A stretch of 64,000 nucleotides of DNA from Paenibacillus tianjinensis (GCF_017086365.1 NZ_CP070969.1:5730001-5794000), one strand, 5' to 3'; shown: positions 1-9,194, counted from the stretch's first letter. Notes: generated by a model from the sequence alone, not told the origin. Program-made: numbers and translations.

Positions 1-1537
1 GTGTCAGCGTAATCCACTTGCGGTGAAGGTTCCATTCCAGGAAACGGCTGAACCACTTGGCAGGCTCATGCTCCTTCATCGACGAACCTCGCAGCAGCCA
101 TGAGCTCAGAAGCGGCACCACGGTGAGCGCGACTACCAGGGAAGTGAGCAGGGAATAGGTTACCGTTAAGGCAAACGGCAGCAGGAAGGCCTGCAGGCCG
201 CCGCGCAGCAGTCCCATCGGCAGGAAGACCGCGACCGTGGCAAGCGTCGAACTGGTAATCGCTCTGGCGACCTCACGGGTTGCACTGATCACCAGATCCT
301 TCGAAAGGGGCTCCTTCTGCAGCCTCCGGTAAATATTCTCGATCACCACGATACTATCATCGACCAGACGTCCGACCGCAACGGCCACACCGCCCAGTGT
401 AACAATGTTCAGCGTAATACCGGAAACATTAAGCAGATACAGCGTCACCGCTAGAGACAGCGGAATCGAGACAGCCGTAATCAGCGTAGCCCGGATATTG
501 CGCAGGAACAGCAGAATGACGACCGTTGCGAACAAAGCACCGAGCAGAACCTCACGCATCATACTGTTAACCGAGGTGACCACCATATCGGAGGTGCTGA
601 AGATCACGGAGAGCTCGGCATTTTTTACACTTTTATTAATACTGTCTGCAGTGTCACGTACCTTCTCACCCACATCAACCGCATTGGCACCCGCCTCTTT
701 GGTGACTATGGCGAACAGCACATCCTTAGCATTCGAGCGGCTCACGCTCTCCTGGTCTACTTTTGCTTCCACGGCAGCAATATCCTGCAGGGTCACGCCG
801 GCAGCTACGGGAAGCTTCTTGAGTGTATCGATGCTGTCAATCGAGGACACAACGTTCACATTGCCCGTCTGGCCGCCAATGGTCTGCTCACCGATGGATG
901 CCGACACGCTGCGGCCTTGAAGCAGTCCCAGCACCTGGGCGGTGGATACTCCCTTGGCTGCCATCGCCTGCGGATCGAGCTTCACATTGACCTGCGGGCT
1001 GGTTTTTCCGTAGAGTGCTACACTGGCTACCCCGTCGATCTTCTGCAGCTCGGGAATGATCGTGTTCTCGGCGATCGCCAGATTATCCTTAGTAAGCCCC
1101 TCATCGAAAGACAGGGTCGCCTGGCTGACAGGAATCATCGAAGTGTTAAGCTGAACGATGAAGGGGTCCATAACTCCCTCCGGGAAATGCAATGCGCCGA
1201 CGGCCTTTTCAACCTCCTGCGCGGCTTCCTTCATATTGGTCTTCCCGTCAAAATAAATGTCAACCTGCGCATACCCGTCACCGGAAGTAGACATCTGTTC
1301 GGTTTTGCCTTTCACCGCTGAGGTTGCCGCCTCAATCGGCTTCGTCACATTACTTTCCATGGCATGGGCATCCTGGCCCGGGCCCAGTACGGTAACTGTC
1401 ACCTGCGGATTATCAGCCTCCGGCATAAATTCCATCGGCAATGAAGTATAACTCAGCATTCCCACCACAAGCGCCATAACGACCAGAAGACCCACAGCCC
1501 CCTTATTGCCGAATGACCATTTTGTTAACCACGTCAT
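1..1537 (-). CDS. RND efflux transporter permease subunit, SwrC/YerP-like (partial, C-terminus outside window)
   Basis: This is the first ~512 residues of an inner-membrane RND pump, which exports drugs, lipopeptides or other amphiphiles using the proton gradient. The translation begins MTWLTKWSFGNKGAVGLL, with a first membrane helix followed by a long porter loop. From about residue 330 it continues into the TM2-TM6 block, including VGRLVDDSIVVIENIYRR, whose paired Asp residues form the RND proton relay. GGAAGGGG lies upstream of the chosen ATG. The frame is open to the left edge, so the gene is cut by the window, not broken. Gram-positive relatives include B. subtilis SwrC, which gives surfactin self-resistance; the substrate here is unknown. 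Confidence 0.93.
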   Translation of the reverse strand, partial: MTWLTKWSFGNKGAVGLLVVMALVVGMLSYTSLPMEFMPEADNPQVTVTVLGPGQDAHAMESNVTKPIEAATSAVKGKTEQMSTSGDGYAQVDIYFDGKTNMKEAAQEVEKAVGALHFPEGVMDPFIVQLNTSMIPVSQATLSFDEGLTKDNLAIAENTIIPELQKIDGVASVALYGKTSPQVNVKLDPQAMAAKGVSTAQVLGLLQGRSVSASIGEQTIGGQTGNVNVVSSIDSIDTLKKLPVAAGVTLQDIAAVEAKVDQESVSRSNAKDVLFAIVTKEAGANAVDVGEKVRDTADSINKSVKNAELSVIFSTSDMVVTSVNSMMREVLLGALFATVVILLFLRNIRATLITAVSIPLSLAVTLYLLNVSGITLNIVTLGGVAVAVGRLVDDSIVVIENIYRRLQKEPLSKDLVISATREVARAITSSTLATVAVFLPMGLLRGGLQAFLLPFALTVTYSLLTSLVVALTVVPLLSSWLLRGSSMKEHEPAKWFSRFLEWNLHRKWITLT

Positions 1538-1749
1538 TTTTTAAATCCCCTTCCACCCCAGTATTTTAGTTTAGCTTCTTATGTCTGTATCCGTTATGTA
1601 TGAACTGCCGCTTTCTTGCTTTAGTGTAGTGTCTTTTGAGTAATGTCAAAACCGCCTGGCGGAGGGTTTCGTACTCCGTCTTAGGTCTGGGTTCTTCCCC
1701 CTCCCGGGACAGAGGAAAGTAAAATTCTAGGTGTCCTTACAAAAGAAAA

Positions 1750-1773
1750 GAAGAGCCCCGGTACTGGCTCTTC
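1750..1773 (-). terminator. Rho-independent terminator after rhaM-like gene
   Basis: An 8-bp perfect stem (GAAGAGCC with GGCTCTTC) and an 8-nt loop. On the minus strand it is followed by a T-rich tract (CTTTTCTTTTG). It lies between the mutarotase stop and the RND gene. Confidence 0.75.
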
Positions 1774-1823
1774 CTTGTAAACTATCTATCCGGTTAACAC
1801 GATTGATTATACCGAAGAGTCTC

Positions 1824-2150
1824 CTACTCCAGATAAAACACCTCTCGAAGCGGCTCCATCGGCGTTTCTTCATTGAAATCAAACGATCCCTCCACCATCT
1901 TCGAGGTTATCGCGTTCCATCTGTTGCAGGCTTCGCTCTGGGCAATGTAGGCAAAGGCAGCCTCCTTATCTTCACATTCAAAGCAGTAGAAAAATTGATT
2001 GCCGTTCTGAAAAATCGAATAATTAGTAATACCCGCCTTGCTGTGCTCCTCCAGAATCTCCGGCCAAGGATTCAAGTGCATCTGTACGTACTCCTCCAGA
2101 CACTCTTCCTTCACCCGCCAGGTCCAAGCCAACTTATTGCTGTTCTCCAT
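1824..2150 (-). CDS. rhaM: L-rhamnose mutarotase family protein
   Basis: A 108-residue protein of the RhaM (EutL-unrelated, alpha/beta-barrel dimer) family, which interconverts alpha- and beta-L-rhamnose. Family signatures visible are the LAWTWRVKEECLEEYVQMHL start, the YSIFQNGNQFFYCFE strand and the NRWNAIT segment. The ATG at 2150 is chosen because AGGAGG sits 7 nt upstream; the ATG at 2180 has no ribosome binding site and would lie inside the leader. No rhamnose catabolic genes are nearby, so its substrate in vivo is uncertain. Its leader shares conserved blocks with that of the distant SLH gene (see the leader entry). Confidence 0.85.
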   Translation of the reverse strand: MENSNKLAWTWRVKEECLEEYVQMHLNPWPEILEEHSKAGITNYSIFQNGNQFFYCFECEDKEAAFAYIAQSEACNRWNAITSKMVEGSFDFNEETPMEPLREVFYLE

Positions 2151-2157
2151 CTCATAA

Positions 2158-2247
2158 CCTCCTAAAAGTATGGTGAGCATAGACTTTAATAAATAGCTAG
2201 TAGGCTAAACTCTCGAAAGGATCTGCATGGCATTGCCTGGTGAGCCT
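2158..2247 (-). promoter_or_regulatory. Conserved leader motif, copy 1 (candidate cis-regulatory RNA)
   Basis: On the minus strand this leader reads AGGCTCACCA, 37 nt, CTAG, 14 nt, CTATGCTCACC, then ACTTTTAGGAGG ending at the ribosome binding site. The same blocks in the same order occur at 50823-50908 before the SLH gene, where the gaps are 39 and 8 nt and the intervening sequence is unrelated. Conserved islands with variable spacers of constrained length suggest a structured RNA or a binding site. It does not match any riboswitch I can recognise. The rest of the gap to 2464 shows only the lnrN terminator and AT-rich promoter-like DNA. Confidence 0.5.
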
Positions 2248-2382
2248 GTACCCGGTTGACTTCATTTATGTATTAAGCGGTTTGATATACCGTGGCGTAA
2301 ATATTCCATCTTGGCGGCCCTCTCTTATGATACCGTTTACATTGTAGCTTTAGCAACTATTTTGCGAGAATAAAAAGTAAAC

Positions 2383-2419
2383 CTGCTGCTCCCGGTCACT
2401 TTCGACTAGGAGCAGCAAG
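2383..2419 (-). terminator. Rho-independent terminator after lnrLMN
   Basis: The stem GCTGCTCC/GGAGCAGC (2385-2392 with 2409-2416) is followed on the minus strand by GTTTACTTTTTATTC. It lies about 45 nt beyond the lnrN-like stop. Confidence 0.7.
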
Positions 2420-2464
2420 CCCCGCTAATTCACAATGACTATGAACTTGAACGCGGCTGACGGC

Positions 2465-3625
2465 TTAAGCGCTGATACCTGCCTCATTAGGCCGGAGAGT
2501 CGCAGATCCGAAAGCCAGCAGAATTGCCGCCATCAGGCCGAGCACCGCAAACGGGAGCCACAGCTCATTCCAGCCTCCGCCGGTCGCGGCAATGTCTACC
2601 GCCTGGATAGCCCACTTCTGTGGAGTGAAATTGGCAGCCTTCTGCATATATTCCGGCATGATGGAGAGCGGCCAGAAGCATCCGCCCAGCATACAGGTCG
2701 GCGTAAGAATGAGCGCGTTCAGCATTCCCGCATTCCGGGGATTGCGGATCAGGCCGGCTACGGTACCGGCGATGCCCATCGATACAAGCATAAATGCAGC
2801 CAGCACCAGGAAATACAGGTACATTGGAACTTCATAGTCATAGCGCAGAACCCATTTGCCCAGCGACAGCACAACTGCAATCTGAATAACGCCAACCAGA
2901 AAGCTGCCGAAGAAGTTGCCCAGGGCAATTTCATATGCACGGACGGGGGCACTGTACATTCGCATCATCGTCCGGCCTCTGCGGTCATCTATAATTAAGT
3001 TTACCGTACTTGTTACCAGGTTCATCAGGAACATCAGCGTCATGCCCGTTATAATTCCCAGTGTCTGCCGGGGATACAGATCATAATCGGTCCGAATACT
3101 TCCTACGTTATGCTGCTCCGCCTGCTGCAGAATCGCGGTAAACTGCGCCTCAGGCTCACCCTTAGCGGCTGCTCCCTTCACCGTCCCTGCCGTCACCAGC
3201 ATTTCACCAGCGATAGCTGCAGCTTTCATTTTGATCAGAATCGAATCCTCCGATGCTTTCAGCTCGTAGACGGTCAGCTGCGGCTGAGTGCCGTTCAGCA
3301 ATTCCGCTGTGTAGTCCGCCGGAATCAGGAGTCCGGCCACTCCCTTCTGCCCGATTACACTTTCCTTCATCTTCTTCTCATCACTGCTCTCCACCAGCTT
3401 GTAATCCCCGGTTTTCTCCAGTTCGGCCAGGAGATGTTTCCCACCGGCGCCGGTATCCCTATTGGTATACAGTAAGGTTGGATTAGAGCCCTCAGCTACG
3501 CCTCCGGTAATCGAAACAATTCCTGCGACTACGATACTCGGCAGCAAAATATACATGAGCATCCCTCTGCGGGTGCCGATGGTCCGTTTGACCATATTCC
3601 AGCCGATCGTCAAAATATTATTCAT
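2465..3625 (-). CDS. lnrN: ABC-2 transporter permease, LnrN (YfiN)-like
   Basis: A 386-residue ABC-2 permease. The first helix (about residues 20-40, LMYILLPSIVVAGIVSITGG) is followed by a ~170-residue extracellular domain, then five to six helices from about 200 (TLGIITGMTLMFLMNLV, GNFFGSFLVGVIQIAVVLSLG and others). It overlaps the upstream permease by 8 nt and ends the three-gene exporter operon. With the adjacent LnrJK-like two-component system this matches the B. subtilis lnrJKLMN (yfiJKLMN) locus, which exports or detoxifies linearmycin-type polyene antibiotics at the membrane. The substrate is inferred from gene context. Confidence 0.8.
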   Translation of the reverse strand: MNNILTIGWNMVKRTIGTRRGMLMYILLPSIVVAGIVSITGGVAEGSNPTLLYTNRDTGAGGKHLLAELEKTGDYKLVESSDEKKMKESVIGQKGVAGLLIPADYTAELLNGTQPQLTVYELKASEDSILIKMKAAAIAGEMLVTAGTVKGAAAKGEPEAQFTAILQQAEQHNVGSIRTDYDLYPRQTLGIITGMTLMFLMNLVTSTVNLIIDDRRGRTMMRMYSAPVRAYEIALGNFFGSFLVGVIQIAVVLSLGKWVLRYDYEVPMYLYFLVLAAFMLVSMGIAGTVAGLIRNPRNAGMLNALILTPTCMLGGCFWPLSIMPEYMQKAANFTPQKWAIQAVDIAATGGGWNELWLPFAVLGLMAAILLAFGSATLRPNEAGISA

Positions 3626-4787
3626 GGTAACCCACCTTTCGGTATGTGAACAGGACCGCGCTGAACAAAACGAGGCAAATAACCGACATTACCAGCAAAT
3701 TCGGTAAAATCTGCCCGAACCCGGAATGCAGCATCATCCGGATCATGGCCTGCAGCTCCCAGTGGTTTATCGTAAATGTACCTACGCTGTTCACCCATGC
3801 ATCCGGAAGCGGGGCCATCCCCCCGCTGAGAAAGGTCATGACTACCGTAACAATGTTGATGATATTAATCGCGCTAGTTCTTGTTTTGCTGAACATGCAG
3901 ATGAGAATGGAGAAGGTCATCGAGGCAATAATCATCAGCAGGCAGAACAGCATCAGCAGGCCCGGGCGGTTGCCCCAGTAGACACCGAACAGCACATCGG
4001 TAAAGAAAATAATTGCCGCACACTGCAGCACCGTCACCACACCGACTCCCAGCATTTTGCCGATGAACAGCTGTGAGCCTTTTACCGGCATGGAGTTCAT
4101 GCGGAAGAGGGTGTGGCTGTCTTTCTCGCTGAACAGAGAGTGGCTAACGGTAAACCCGCTGTACAGCAGAAACATCAGCAGCATGGAGGCCGCATAGAAC
4201 TGGGAGGCAGTATAGGTTTTCCCGCCGTTGTTAAGGTCCCCGAGCTTCACCGCAGACTGCTCAGCCGCCACCGGCAAAACTGCCGTGAGCGCTGCCGGTC
4301 CTAGCGTAATTGCTGCAGCCTGCCTGTAATTGATGGCGCTAAGAAAATTGTCAAACACTGTCCCTGCAACGGTATTGTCACTATGGTTTTTGCCGAGAAT
4401 GAACTCCAGCTCCGCCTTTCCGCCGCTTTGCACTTCCGCATCAAACCCCTGCGGTACAATGACTGCATATCCGTATTTACCGGTGCGCAGCCCGCTTTCC
4501 GCTTCCTGGCGGGTCTTTACTTCTGCGGGAATAATGTAATCCTTAACCTCATCCGATTTCACAAAAGCCTCAAGCATTGCAGATTTCCCGGCATCCGCAG
4601 CCGAGGAGTACACTACAGCCGTCTTTACCGGATCCACCGATTCCGAGCCCTCAACCCCGACAACTCCCGAGAGTGAAGCCCCCAGCAGAAAGATCAGCAC
4701 CAGCGGCAGCAGAAGCATATTTAGCAGCAACGTGCGCGAACGCAGCTGCCGGCGCAGCTCATAGGTCATAATTGTCCAAATATTCAT
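3618..4787 (-). CDS. lnrM: ABC-2 transporter permease, LnrM (YfiM)-like
   Basis: A 389-residue ABC-2 permease with the family layout: an N-terminal helix (about residues 20-42), a large external domain (about 50-200), then a cluster of helices to the end. FSEKDSHTLFRMNSMPVKGSQ is the conserved cytoplasmic loop before TM3. The start has a strong purine-rich site, GGAAGGGGGGAAG. It should pair with the LnrN-like protein as a heterodimeric membrane channel driven by the LnrL-like ATPase encoded 18 nt upstream. Confidence 0.8.
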   Translation of the reverse strand: MNIWTIMTYELRRQLRSRTLLLNMLLLPLVLIFLLGASLSGVVGVEGSESVDPVKTAVVYSSAADAGKSAMLEAFVKSDEVKDYIIPAEVKTRQEAESGLRTGKYGYAVIVPQGFDAEVQSGGKAELEFILGKNHSDNTVAGTVFDNFLSAINYRQAAAITLGPAALTAVLPVAAEQSAVKLGDLNNGGKTYTASQFYAASMLLMFLLYSGFTVSHSLFSEKDSHTLFRMNSMPVKGSQLFIGKMLGVGVVTVLQCAAIIFFTDVLFGVYWGNRPGLLMLFCLLMIIASMTFSILICMFSKTRTSAINIINIVTVVMTFLSGGMAPLPDAWVNSVGTFTINHWELQAMIRMMLHSGFGQILPNLLVMSVICLVLFSAVLFTYRKVGYHE

Positions 4788-4805
4788 TTCAGCTTCCCCC
4801 CTTCC

Positions 4806-5741
4806 TCAGTCCCGCAGGGTCCGTCCGGTCAGGCTGAGGAACAGCGTCTCCAGATCCGGCTCTTCAATATGCAGGGAGACAATGACCCCCTCATGCTTGG
4901 CGAAAATAAACAGAATGTCCTGCAGCTCACTTTGTGAAGACGGCAGATAGAGCTCTACGGTATCCTGCACAACCTCAACACGATTGATCCGCGGATGCTT
5001 GCCCAGTTCATTAATCAGCGCCGGTGTAATATTCAGGGCATTCACGACTATTTTCTCCTCATGGGCGACCCGTTCACGCAGTTCCTTCTCCGTGCCGCAG
5101 GCAATGATATGCCCCTTGTCCATAATGGCTACCCGGTCGCAAATTGCCGCAACCTCCTCCATGTAATGGCTGGTATAAATAATCGTGGAGCCAAGCTTAT
5201 TTAAGGCTTTGACCGAATCCAGAATATGATTGCGCGACTGCGGGTCAATGCCGACGGTCGGCTCATCCATAATGATCAGCTTCGGGCGGTGCATGATCGC
5301 ACAAGCAATATTTAACCGCCGCTTCATCCCGCCCGAGAAAGTGGAAGGCTTCTCCTTGGCCCGGTCGCTAAGGCCGGTAAAAGCAAGCGCCTCTTCCGTC
5401 CGTTCTTTCAGCAGGCTGCCCCGCAAGCCGTAAAGCTTGCCGAAGAAACGTACATTTTCCGCTGCCGTCAATGATTCATACAAGGCCAGCTCCTGGGGAA
5501 CCAGGCCAATTCTTTTTTTGACCTCAATCGGCTGCTCTTTGACTGAAAGCCCGTCTATCCGGATGTCGCCGGAGTCGTACTTCAGCAGACCGCATATCAT
5601 GCTGATCGTTGTGCTTTTTCCTGCGCCGTTTGGCCCCAGCAGCCCGAATATTTCCCCTTCTTGAATATTGAAATTCACGTGGTCAACCGTCAGCTTCTGA
5701 TCATACCGTTTCACTACATCACTGAGTACCGCAAGAGTCAT
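4806..5741 (-). CDS. lnrL: ABC transporter ATP-binding protein, LnrL (YfiL)-like
   Basis: A 311-residue ATPase of the ABC-2 exporter class. Visible motifs are Walker A GPNGAGKST (near residue 40), the signature FSGGMKRRLN (near 140), Walker B LIIMDEPTVGID and the H-loop YTSHYMEE. A ~90-residue C-terminal domain follows. The start at 5741 (MTLAVLSDVV) is chosen for AGGAGAG 8 nt upstream; a longer frame begins at 5792 without such a site. It is the first gene of the exporter operon, transcribed away from lnrJK across a 170-bp region that carries repeated TAAAGTCAT sites. Confidence 0.85.
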   Translation of the reverse strand: MTLAVLSDVVKRYDQKLTVDHVNFNIQEGEIFGLLGPNGAGKSTTISMICGLLKYDSGDIRIDGLSVKEQPIEVKKRIGLVPQELALYESLTAAENVRFFGKLYGLRGSLLKERTEEALAFTGLSDRAKEKPSTFSGGMKRRLNIACAIMHRPKLIIMDEPTVGIDPQSRNHILDSVKALNKLGSTIIYTSHYMEEVAAICDRVAIMDKGHIIACGTEKELRERVAHEEKIVVNALNITPALINELGKHPRINRVEVVQDTVELYLPSSQSELQDILFIFAKHEGVIVSLHIEEPDLETLFLSLTGRTLRD

Positions 5742-5814
5742 CCGCTCATCTCTCCTGTTCTTATCGCTTCTATAGTTCCCATTGTAGCGCATCCGGGACG
5801 CAGCCGAAGGTACG

Positions 5815-5845
5815 TAAAGTCATTTGCTTAGGTGACTAAAGTCAT
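5815..5845. promoter_or_regulatory. Candidate LnrK operator in the lnrL/lnrJ divergent region
   Basis: Two direct copies of TAAAGTCAT begin at 5815 and 5837, 22 bp apart, which is about two helical turns. The second is part of the dyad TGACT-AA-AGTCA (5833-5844). NarL/LuxR-type response regulators commonly bind such short dyads as dimers. Its position between a response-regulator operon and its expected target operon makes it a plausible autoregulatory site; this is inference. Confidence 0.5.
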
Positions 5846-5914
5846 CTCCTGAACTGGGAGGGGAATATGCTAAGATGAATGTAATCTTATATTTCAATAC
5901 AAAGGATGACGTAC

Positions 5915-7087
5915 TTGACCAGAGAACTGAAGCTAATCCGCTACGGTCTTATTGTTGTTCCGGCTGTCATTTCAATATATGTATACGACTACTCCGATTA
6001 TGGATTATTCACCTTCTATCTCCTGGTGCAGCTGCTGCTCGCAACTATCGGTGCCAGGCTGCCCAAATCACTGCCTGTTCTGGTCGTTGTTCTTGAACTG
6101 CTGTTCAGTGCCTGGATGTGCCAAACGTACGGCATGCTGATGATTTTCCCGGCGATTTCCGCGCTGCTCTGTTATTCCCGGTTTCAGCCAAAGACGGTTC
6201 CTATTCTGCTAGCCCTTCTTCAACTGACTATCCTGAATGTAGCCTTCAGCACCTCAGCACCGTACGAAAGAGCTTATATGAACCTCACCTTCCTGCTCAT
6301 GGCTGGATTGAATGAGCTGCTGCGCAGGACAGGACGCGGACGTGAAGACACCCTGTTTCTGTATGACGAGCTGCGCAAAAAGCATTTCGAGCTGGACGAG
6401 GCCCGCAACCGGCTGCTGGAGTTCACCGCACAGGTTGAGAAGGCAGCTACAGCCGAGGAACGGATCCGCATCTCCCGCCAGCTGCATGATGATATCGGAC
6501 ACCGCCTGATCCGGGTCAAAATGATGGTTGAAGCCGCGATCCACACCCTGCCGGCCGCTCCGGAGACGGGGATGAACATGATGAGCCAGATCCGCGACCA
6601 GCTTGCCGCCAGCATGGATGATATGCGTGCCGCAATCAGGCAGGTGAACTACTCTCCACAGCTTGAAGGCGCTTATGCCTTGGATCAGCTGCTGGAGGAG
6701 ACCGGCCGTGACACCGGGATCAAGACGTCGTATCAGGTGCATGGCTACCCCTTTGCACTGTATCCCAGCCTTCAGGTCGTACTCTATAAAAATGCCCGGG
6801 AGTCGCTAACCAATGCCTTGAGGCATGGAAAAGCGACCGCTGTATGGATCTCCATGTCCTACAGTGAGCATGAGGTTGTCATGGAAGTCAGCAACAACGG
6901 CGCACTGCCTGGGAAAGATCAGCTGCGCAGGCTGCGGGCCGGCGGAGGAATGGGCCTGGAAGGTATGCGTGAGCGTACCCGTCTAATTGGCGGAACCCTG
7001 GAGCTGCGCCCGGAAACACCATTCACCGTAATCACCCGGCTGCCGGTTTACCGGCAAGGAGAATTTAAGCAGCCGGATATTGTATAA
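5915..7087 (+). CDS. lnrJ: Sensor histidine kinase, LnrJ (YfiJ)-like
   Basis: A membrane histidine kinase of about 390 residues in the NarL-partner (HPK7) class. Five to six N-terminal helices (about residues 10-135) show little extracellular loop, which suggests sensing within the membrane. A DHp domain follows, with RISRQLHDDIGHRL carrying the phospho-acceptor His near residue 190. The HATPase domain at about 285-375 includes NARESLTNALRHG and GGGMGLEGMRERTR. I prefer the TTG at 5915, which has AAAGG about 8 nt upstream. The in-frame ATG at 5906 touches that same site and would add three residues. It lies 28 nt before its response regulator. Confidence 0.85.
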   Translation: MTRELKLIRYGLIVVPAVISIYVYDYSDYGLFTFYLLVQLLLATIGARLPKSLPVLVVVLELLFSAWMCQTYGMLMIFPAISALLCYSRFQPKTVPILLALLQLTILNVAFSTSAPYERAYMNLTFLLMAGLNELLRRTGRGREDTLFLYDELRKKHFELDEARNRLLEFTAQVEKAATAEERIRISRQLHDDIGHRLIRVKMMVEAAIHTLPAAPETGMNMMSQIRDQLAASMDDMRAAIRQVNYSPQLEGAYALDQLLEETGRDTGIKTSYQVHGYPFALYPSLQVVLYKNARESLTNALRHGKATAVWISMSYSEHEVVMEVSNNGALPGKDQLRRLRAGGGMGLEGMRERTRLIGGTLELRPETPFTVITRLPVYRQGEFKQPDIV

Positions 7088-7115
7088 CCAATCCAGGTCA
7101 AGGAGCGCATAGTTC

Positions 7116-7772
7116 ATGATAAAAGTAGTGATTGTTGACGATGATTCTTTTATCCGCGAGAGTCTGAAGGTACTGGTCGGGCTCGATGCCGAGATTGAAG
7201 TCGTAGGCAGTGCGGGCGATGGGCATGAAGCACTCGCACTGCTCCAGGTGCTGCCTCAGGCCGATGTCGTACTGATGGATATCCGGATGCCGAACTGTGA
7301 TGGCGTCGAAGGAACCCGCCGCATCAAAGCATCCTATCCGCAGACATCCGTACTGATGCTGACCACCTTTGACGATGATGAGTATATTATCGAAGCCCTG
7401 CGCAACGGGGCCAGCGGATATCTGCTGAAGAACATCCCGCCGGACCGGATTATTCAGGGTATCAAAACTGTCCATGAAGGCAATATGCTGATCCACCCCG
7501 ACATCGCCCGCAAATTGGCCGGATTTCTGCAGCCGGCTTCACGGCCGGAGGCAGCGGAGCCGCCCCAGCTTGACGCTTACGGTCTGACCAAAGCTGAACT
7601 GGCCGTAGTATCATCTATTGCAGAAGGACTGACCAATAAAGAGATTGCCGGAAAGCTGTTCCTTAGTGAGGGAACGGTTAAAAACTACATCACCGATATT
7701 CTTAGCAAGCTCGGTCTGCGTGACCGGACACAGATCGCCATCTTTTATCTGAAAAGCCAGCGGGAGAAGTAA
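7116..7772 (+). CDS. lnrK: LuxR/NarL-family response regulator, LnrK (YfiK)-like
   Basis: A 218-residue two-domain regulator. The receiver (about 1-120) has the acidic pair in VIVDDDSF, the phospho-acceptor Asp near residue 55 in VVLMDIRMPNCDG and Lys in SGYLLKN. The C-terminal GerE/LuxR helix-turn-helix (about 155-215) reads LTKAELAVVSSIAEG, then TNKEIAGKLFLSEGTVKNY. AAGGAG lies 10 nt upstream of the ATG. It should be phosphorylated by the LnrJ-like kinase and activate the divergent lnrLMN operon, probably through the dyad at 5815-5845. Confidence 0.88.
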   Translation: MIKVVIVDDDSFIRESLKVLVGLDAEIEVVGSAGDGHEALALLQVLPQADVVLMDIRMPNCDGVEGTRRIKASYPQTSVLMLTTFDDDEYIIEALRNGASGYLLKNIPPDRIIQGIKTVHEGNMLIHPDIARKLAGFLQPASRPEAAEPPQLDAYGLTKAELAVVSSIAEGLTNKEIAGKLFLSEGTVKNYITDILSKLGLRDRTQIAIFYLKSQREK

Positions 7773-7784
7773 ATAACATATAAA

Positions 7785-7824
7785 AAAGGCCAGTCTCCTG
7801 CGTGTACCGCAGAAGCTGGCCTTT
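7785..7824. terminator. Bidirectional terminator between lnrK and minJ
   Basis: AAAGGCCAG (7785-7793) pairs with CTGGCCTTT (7816-7824). An inner CTGCG/CGCAG stem lies within the loop. A-runs and T-runs on both sides suit the convergent genes. Confidence 0.8.
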
Positions 7825-7850
7825 GACTATAGCTATGGAGTTGTTAGGTG

Positions 7851-9194
7851 TCAGCCCTCTGCCGGTTCCTGCTTAGGCAGGTCCGGCTGGCTTGGCTGGG
7901 CTGCTGCCGTATTGGCCCGCTGCAGTCCGCCTGCCGACAGCGCTCTGCGGCGTGTACGGGTTCCCGTCTTCATCCCGATAATCCCGAAGATGCTGGACGG
8001 CTTCGCCTCGGCCGTTACCGCCTCATCCGGCTCCGGCACAAGGATCATGCCGAGCTGATGGTGGTCCCCGTCATAAATCGGCCGCTGCAGGTATTTGCTC
8101 TCGCCCTCACGGTTCTGCACCTCCAGCTTGCAGTACGCCGGGTTCATGCGCAGCGCTTCATGCAGCTGCGCCGCATCGGTCAACAGGACACCGTTGACCT
8201 TCAGCAGCACTTCACCCGGCAGGATGCCCAGCTCCTGTGCCGGGCTGCCCGGCAGTACGGCCAGCACCTTGCGGCCGACGGGCGGATGCACGAAGCTGGG
8301 ACTGGTACTGCGCTCCTCCAGAGCGCTGTACCAGCTTAGGCCTTCGTGCAGGAGAAGCGCGAGCAGCGCCGCGACCAGCGTCAGCGGGCTCCACCAGGCG
8401 GCCAGCAGGCTGACGCCCAGCAAAAGGGTGCTGTACGCCAGCAGCCGTCCGGCCGTGCGGGCAGCCTTGCGCCCGGGCAGCAGGCTCTGGGTCATCTCGC
8501 TAAAGCCGATGATGACCGGTAAAGACACCAGGCCAAGCCCGCCGCCCAGCAGCGGCTGCCATGGCAGATCGCTGATTCCCGTTCCGGAGGGAATCAGCAG
8601 GAACAGCGGCAGCGGCCAGAAGGCCTCAAGCTGGTAGCCGCCGACGACCTTGCCGCGCTTGCCTGCCAGGAAAAGCGGCGTTGCCAGCCGCGCCCCCTGC
8701 CAGCGCGCGAGCAGCGCTTCCGCGAGATGAAGCAGCGCGGCCAGCACAAGCAGCGCCGGGATGTCCATCTCCCGCAGCGCCGTTACCAGCCTGCCGGCCG
8801 TCCCGTCCTGAAGCTGATCCGGAAAGAACGAGAAGATAAACTGCATAATCCCTAACAAGCCTATGGAGTAAGCGAAGCATAAATACCGCACACGGAATAA
8901 CATCAGGATCAGACTGACGATCCAGATACAAATTACAGCATCAGGGGGGAGAGAGATCCCCAAGGCTACAGCAGCCAGTGAAACCAGCAGCCCCATCATC
9001 AGTCCGCTCCAGATCGTCCGCCAGGTTTCTGCGCCCCAGCTGTGCTGCTTCACATGAATCAGTTTGCGTTCCAGCGCGACCTGTCTGCGGTAGTAAAGGG
9101 CTATAAACAAAAGTGCAATATAGTAATAAGGCTGTATCAGCAGATGTATGACCGCTGTGCCCAAGCTTGTTAGCAGTTCTAGCATATCATTCAA
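7851..9194 (-). CDS. minJ: PDZ-domain multi-pass membrane protein, MinJ-like division topology factor
   Basis: A protein of about 447 residues with roughly eight hydrophobic helices over the first ~290 residues. It then has a PDZ domain (about 300-385, VLAVLPGSPAQELGI and GEVLLKVNGVLL) and a basic C-terminal tail. B. subtilis MinJ has the same layout and lies beside ctpB downstream of ftsEX, as here; MinJ bridges DivIVA and MinD to keep division off the poles. The TTG at 9194 is chosen because AAGGAG lies 12 nt upstream; the ATG at 9185 is an alternative. The longer frame from 9254 would start in the ctpB terminator. Sequence similarity was judged by eye only. Confidence 0.75.
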   Translation of the reverse strand: MNDMLELLTSLGTAVIHLLIQPYYYIALLFIALYYRRQVALERKLIHVKQHSWGAETWRTIWSGLMMGLLVSLAAVALGISLPPDAVICIWIVSLILMLFRVRYLCFAYSIGLLGIMQFIFSFFPDQLQDGTAGRLVTALREMDIPALLVLAALLHLAEALLARWQGARLATPLFLAGKRGKVVGGYQLEAFWPLPLFLLIPSGTGISDLPWQPLLGGGLGLVSLPVIIGFSEMTQSLLPGRKAARTAGRLLAYSTLLLGVSLLAAWWSPLTLVAALLALLLHEGLSWYSALEERSTSPSFVHPPVGRKVLAVLPGSPAQELGILPGEVLLKVNGVLLTDAAQLHEALRMNPAYCKLEVQNREGESKYLQRPIYDGDHHQLGMILVPEPDEAVTAEAKPSSIFGIIGMKTGTRTRRRALSAGGLQRANTAAAQPSQPDLPKQEPAEG

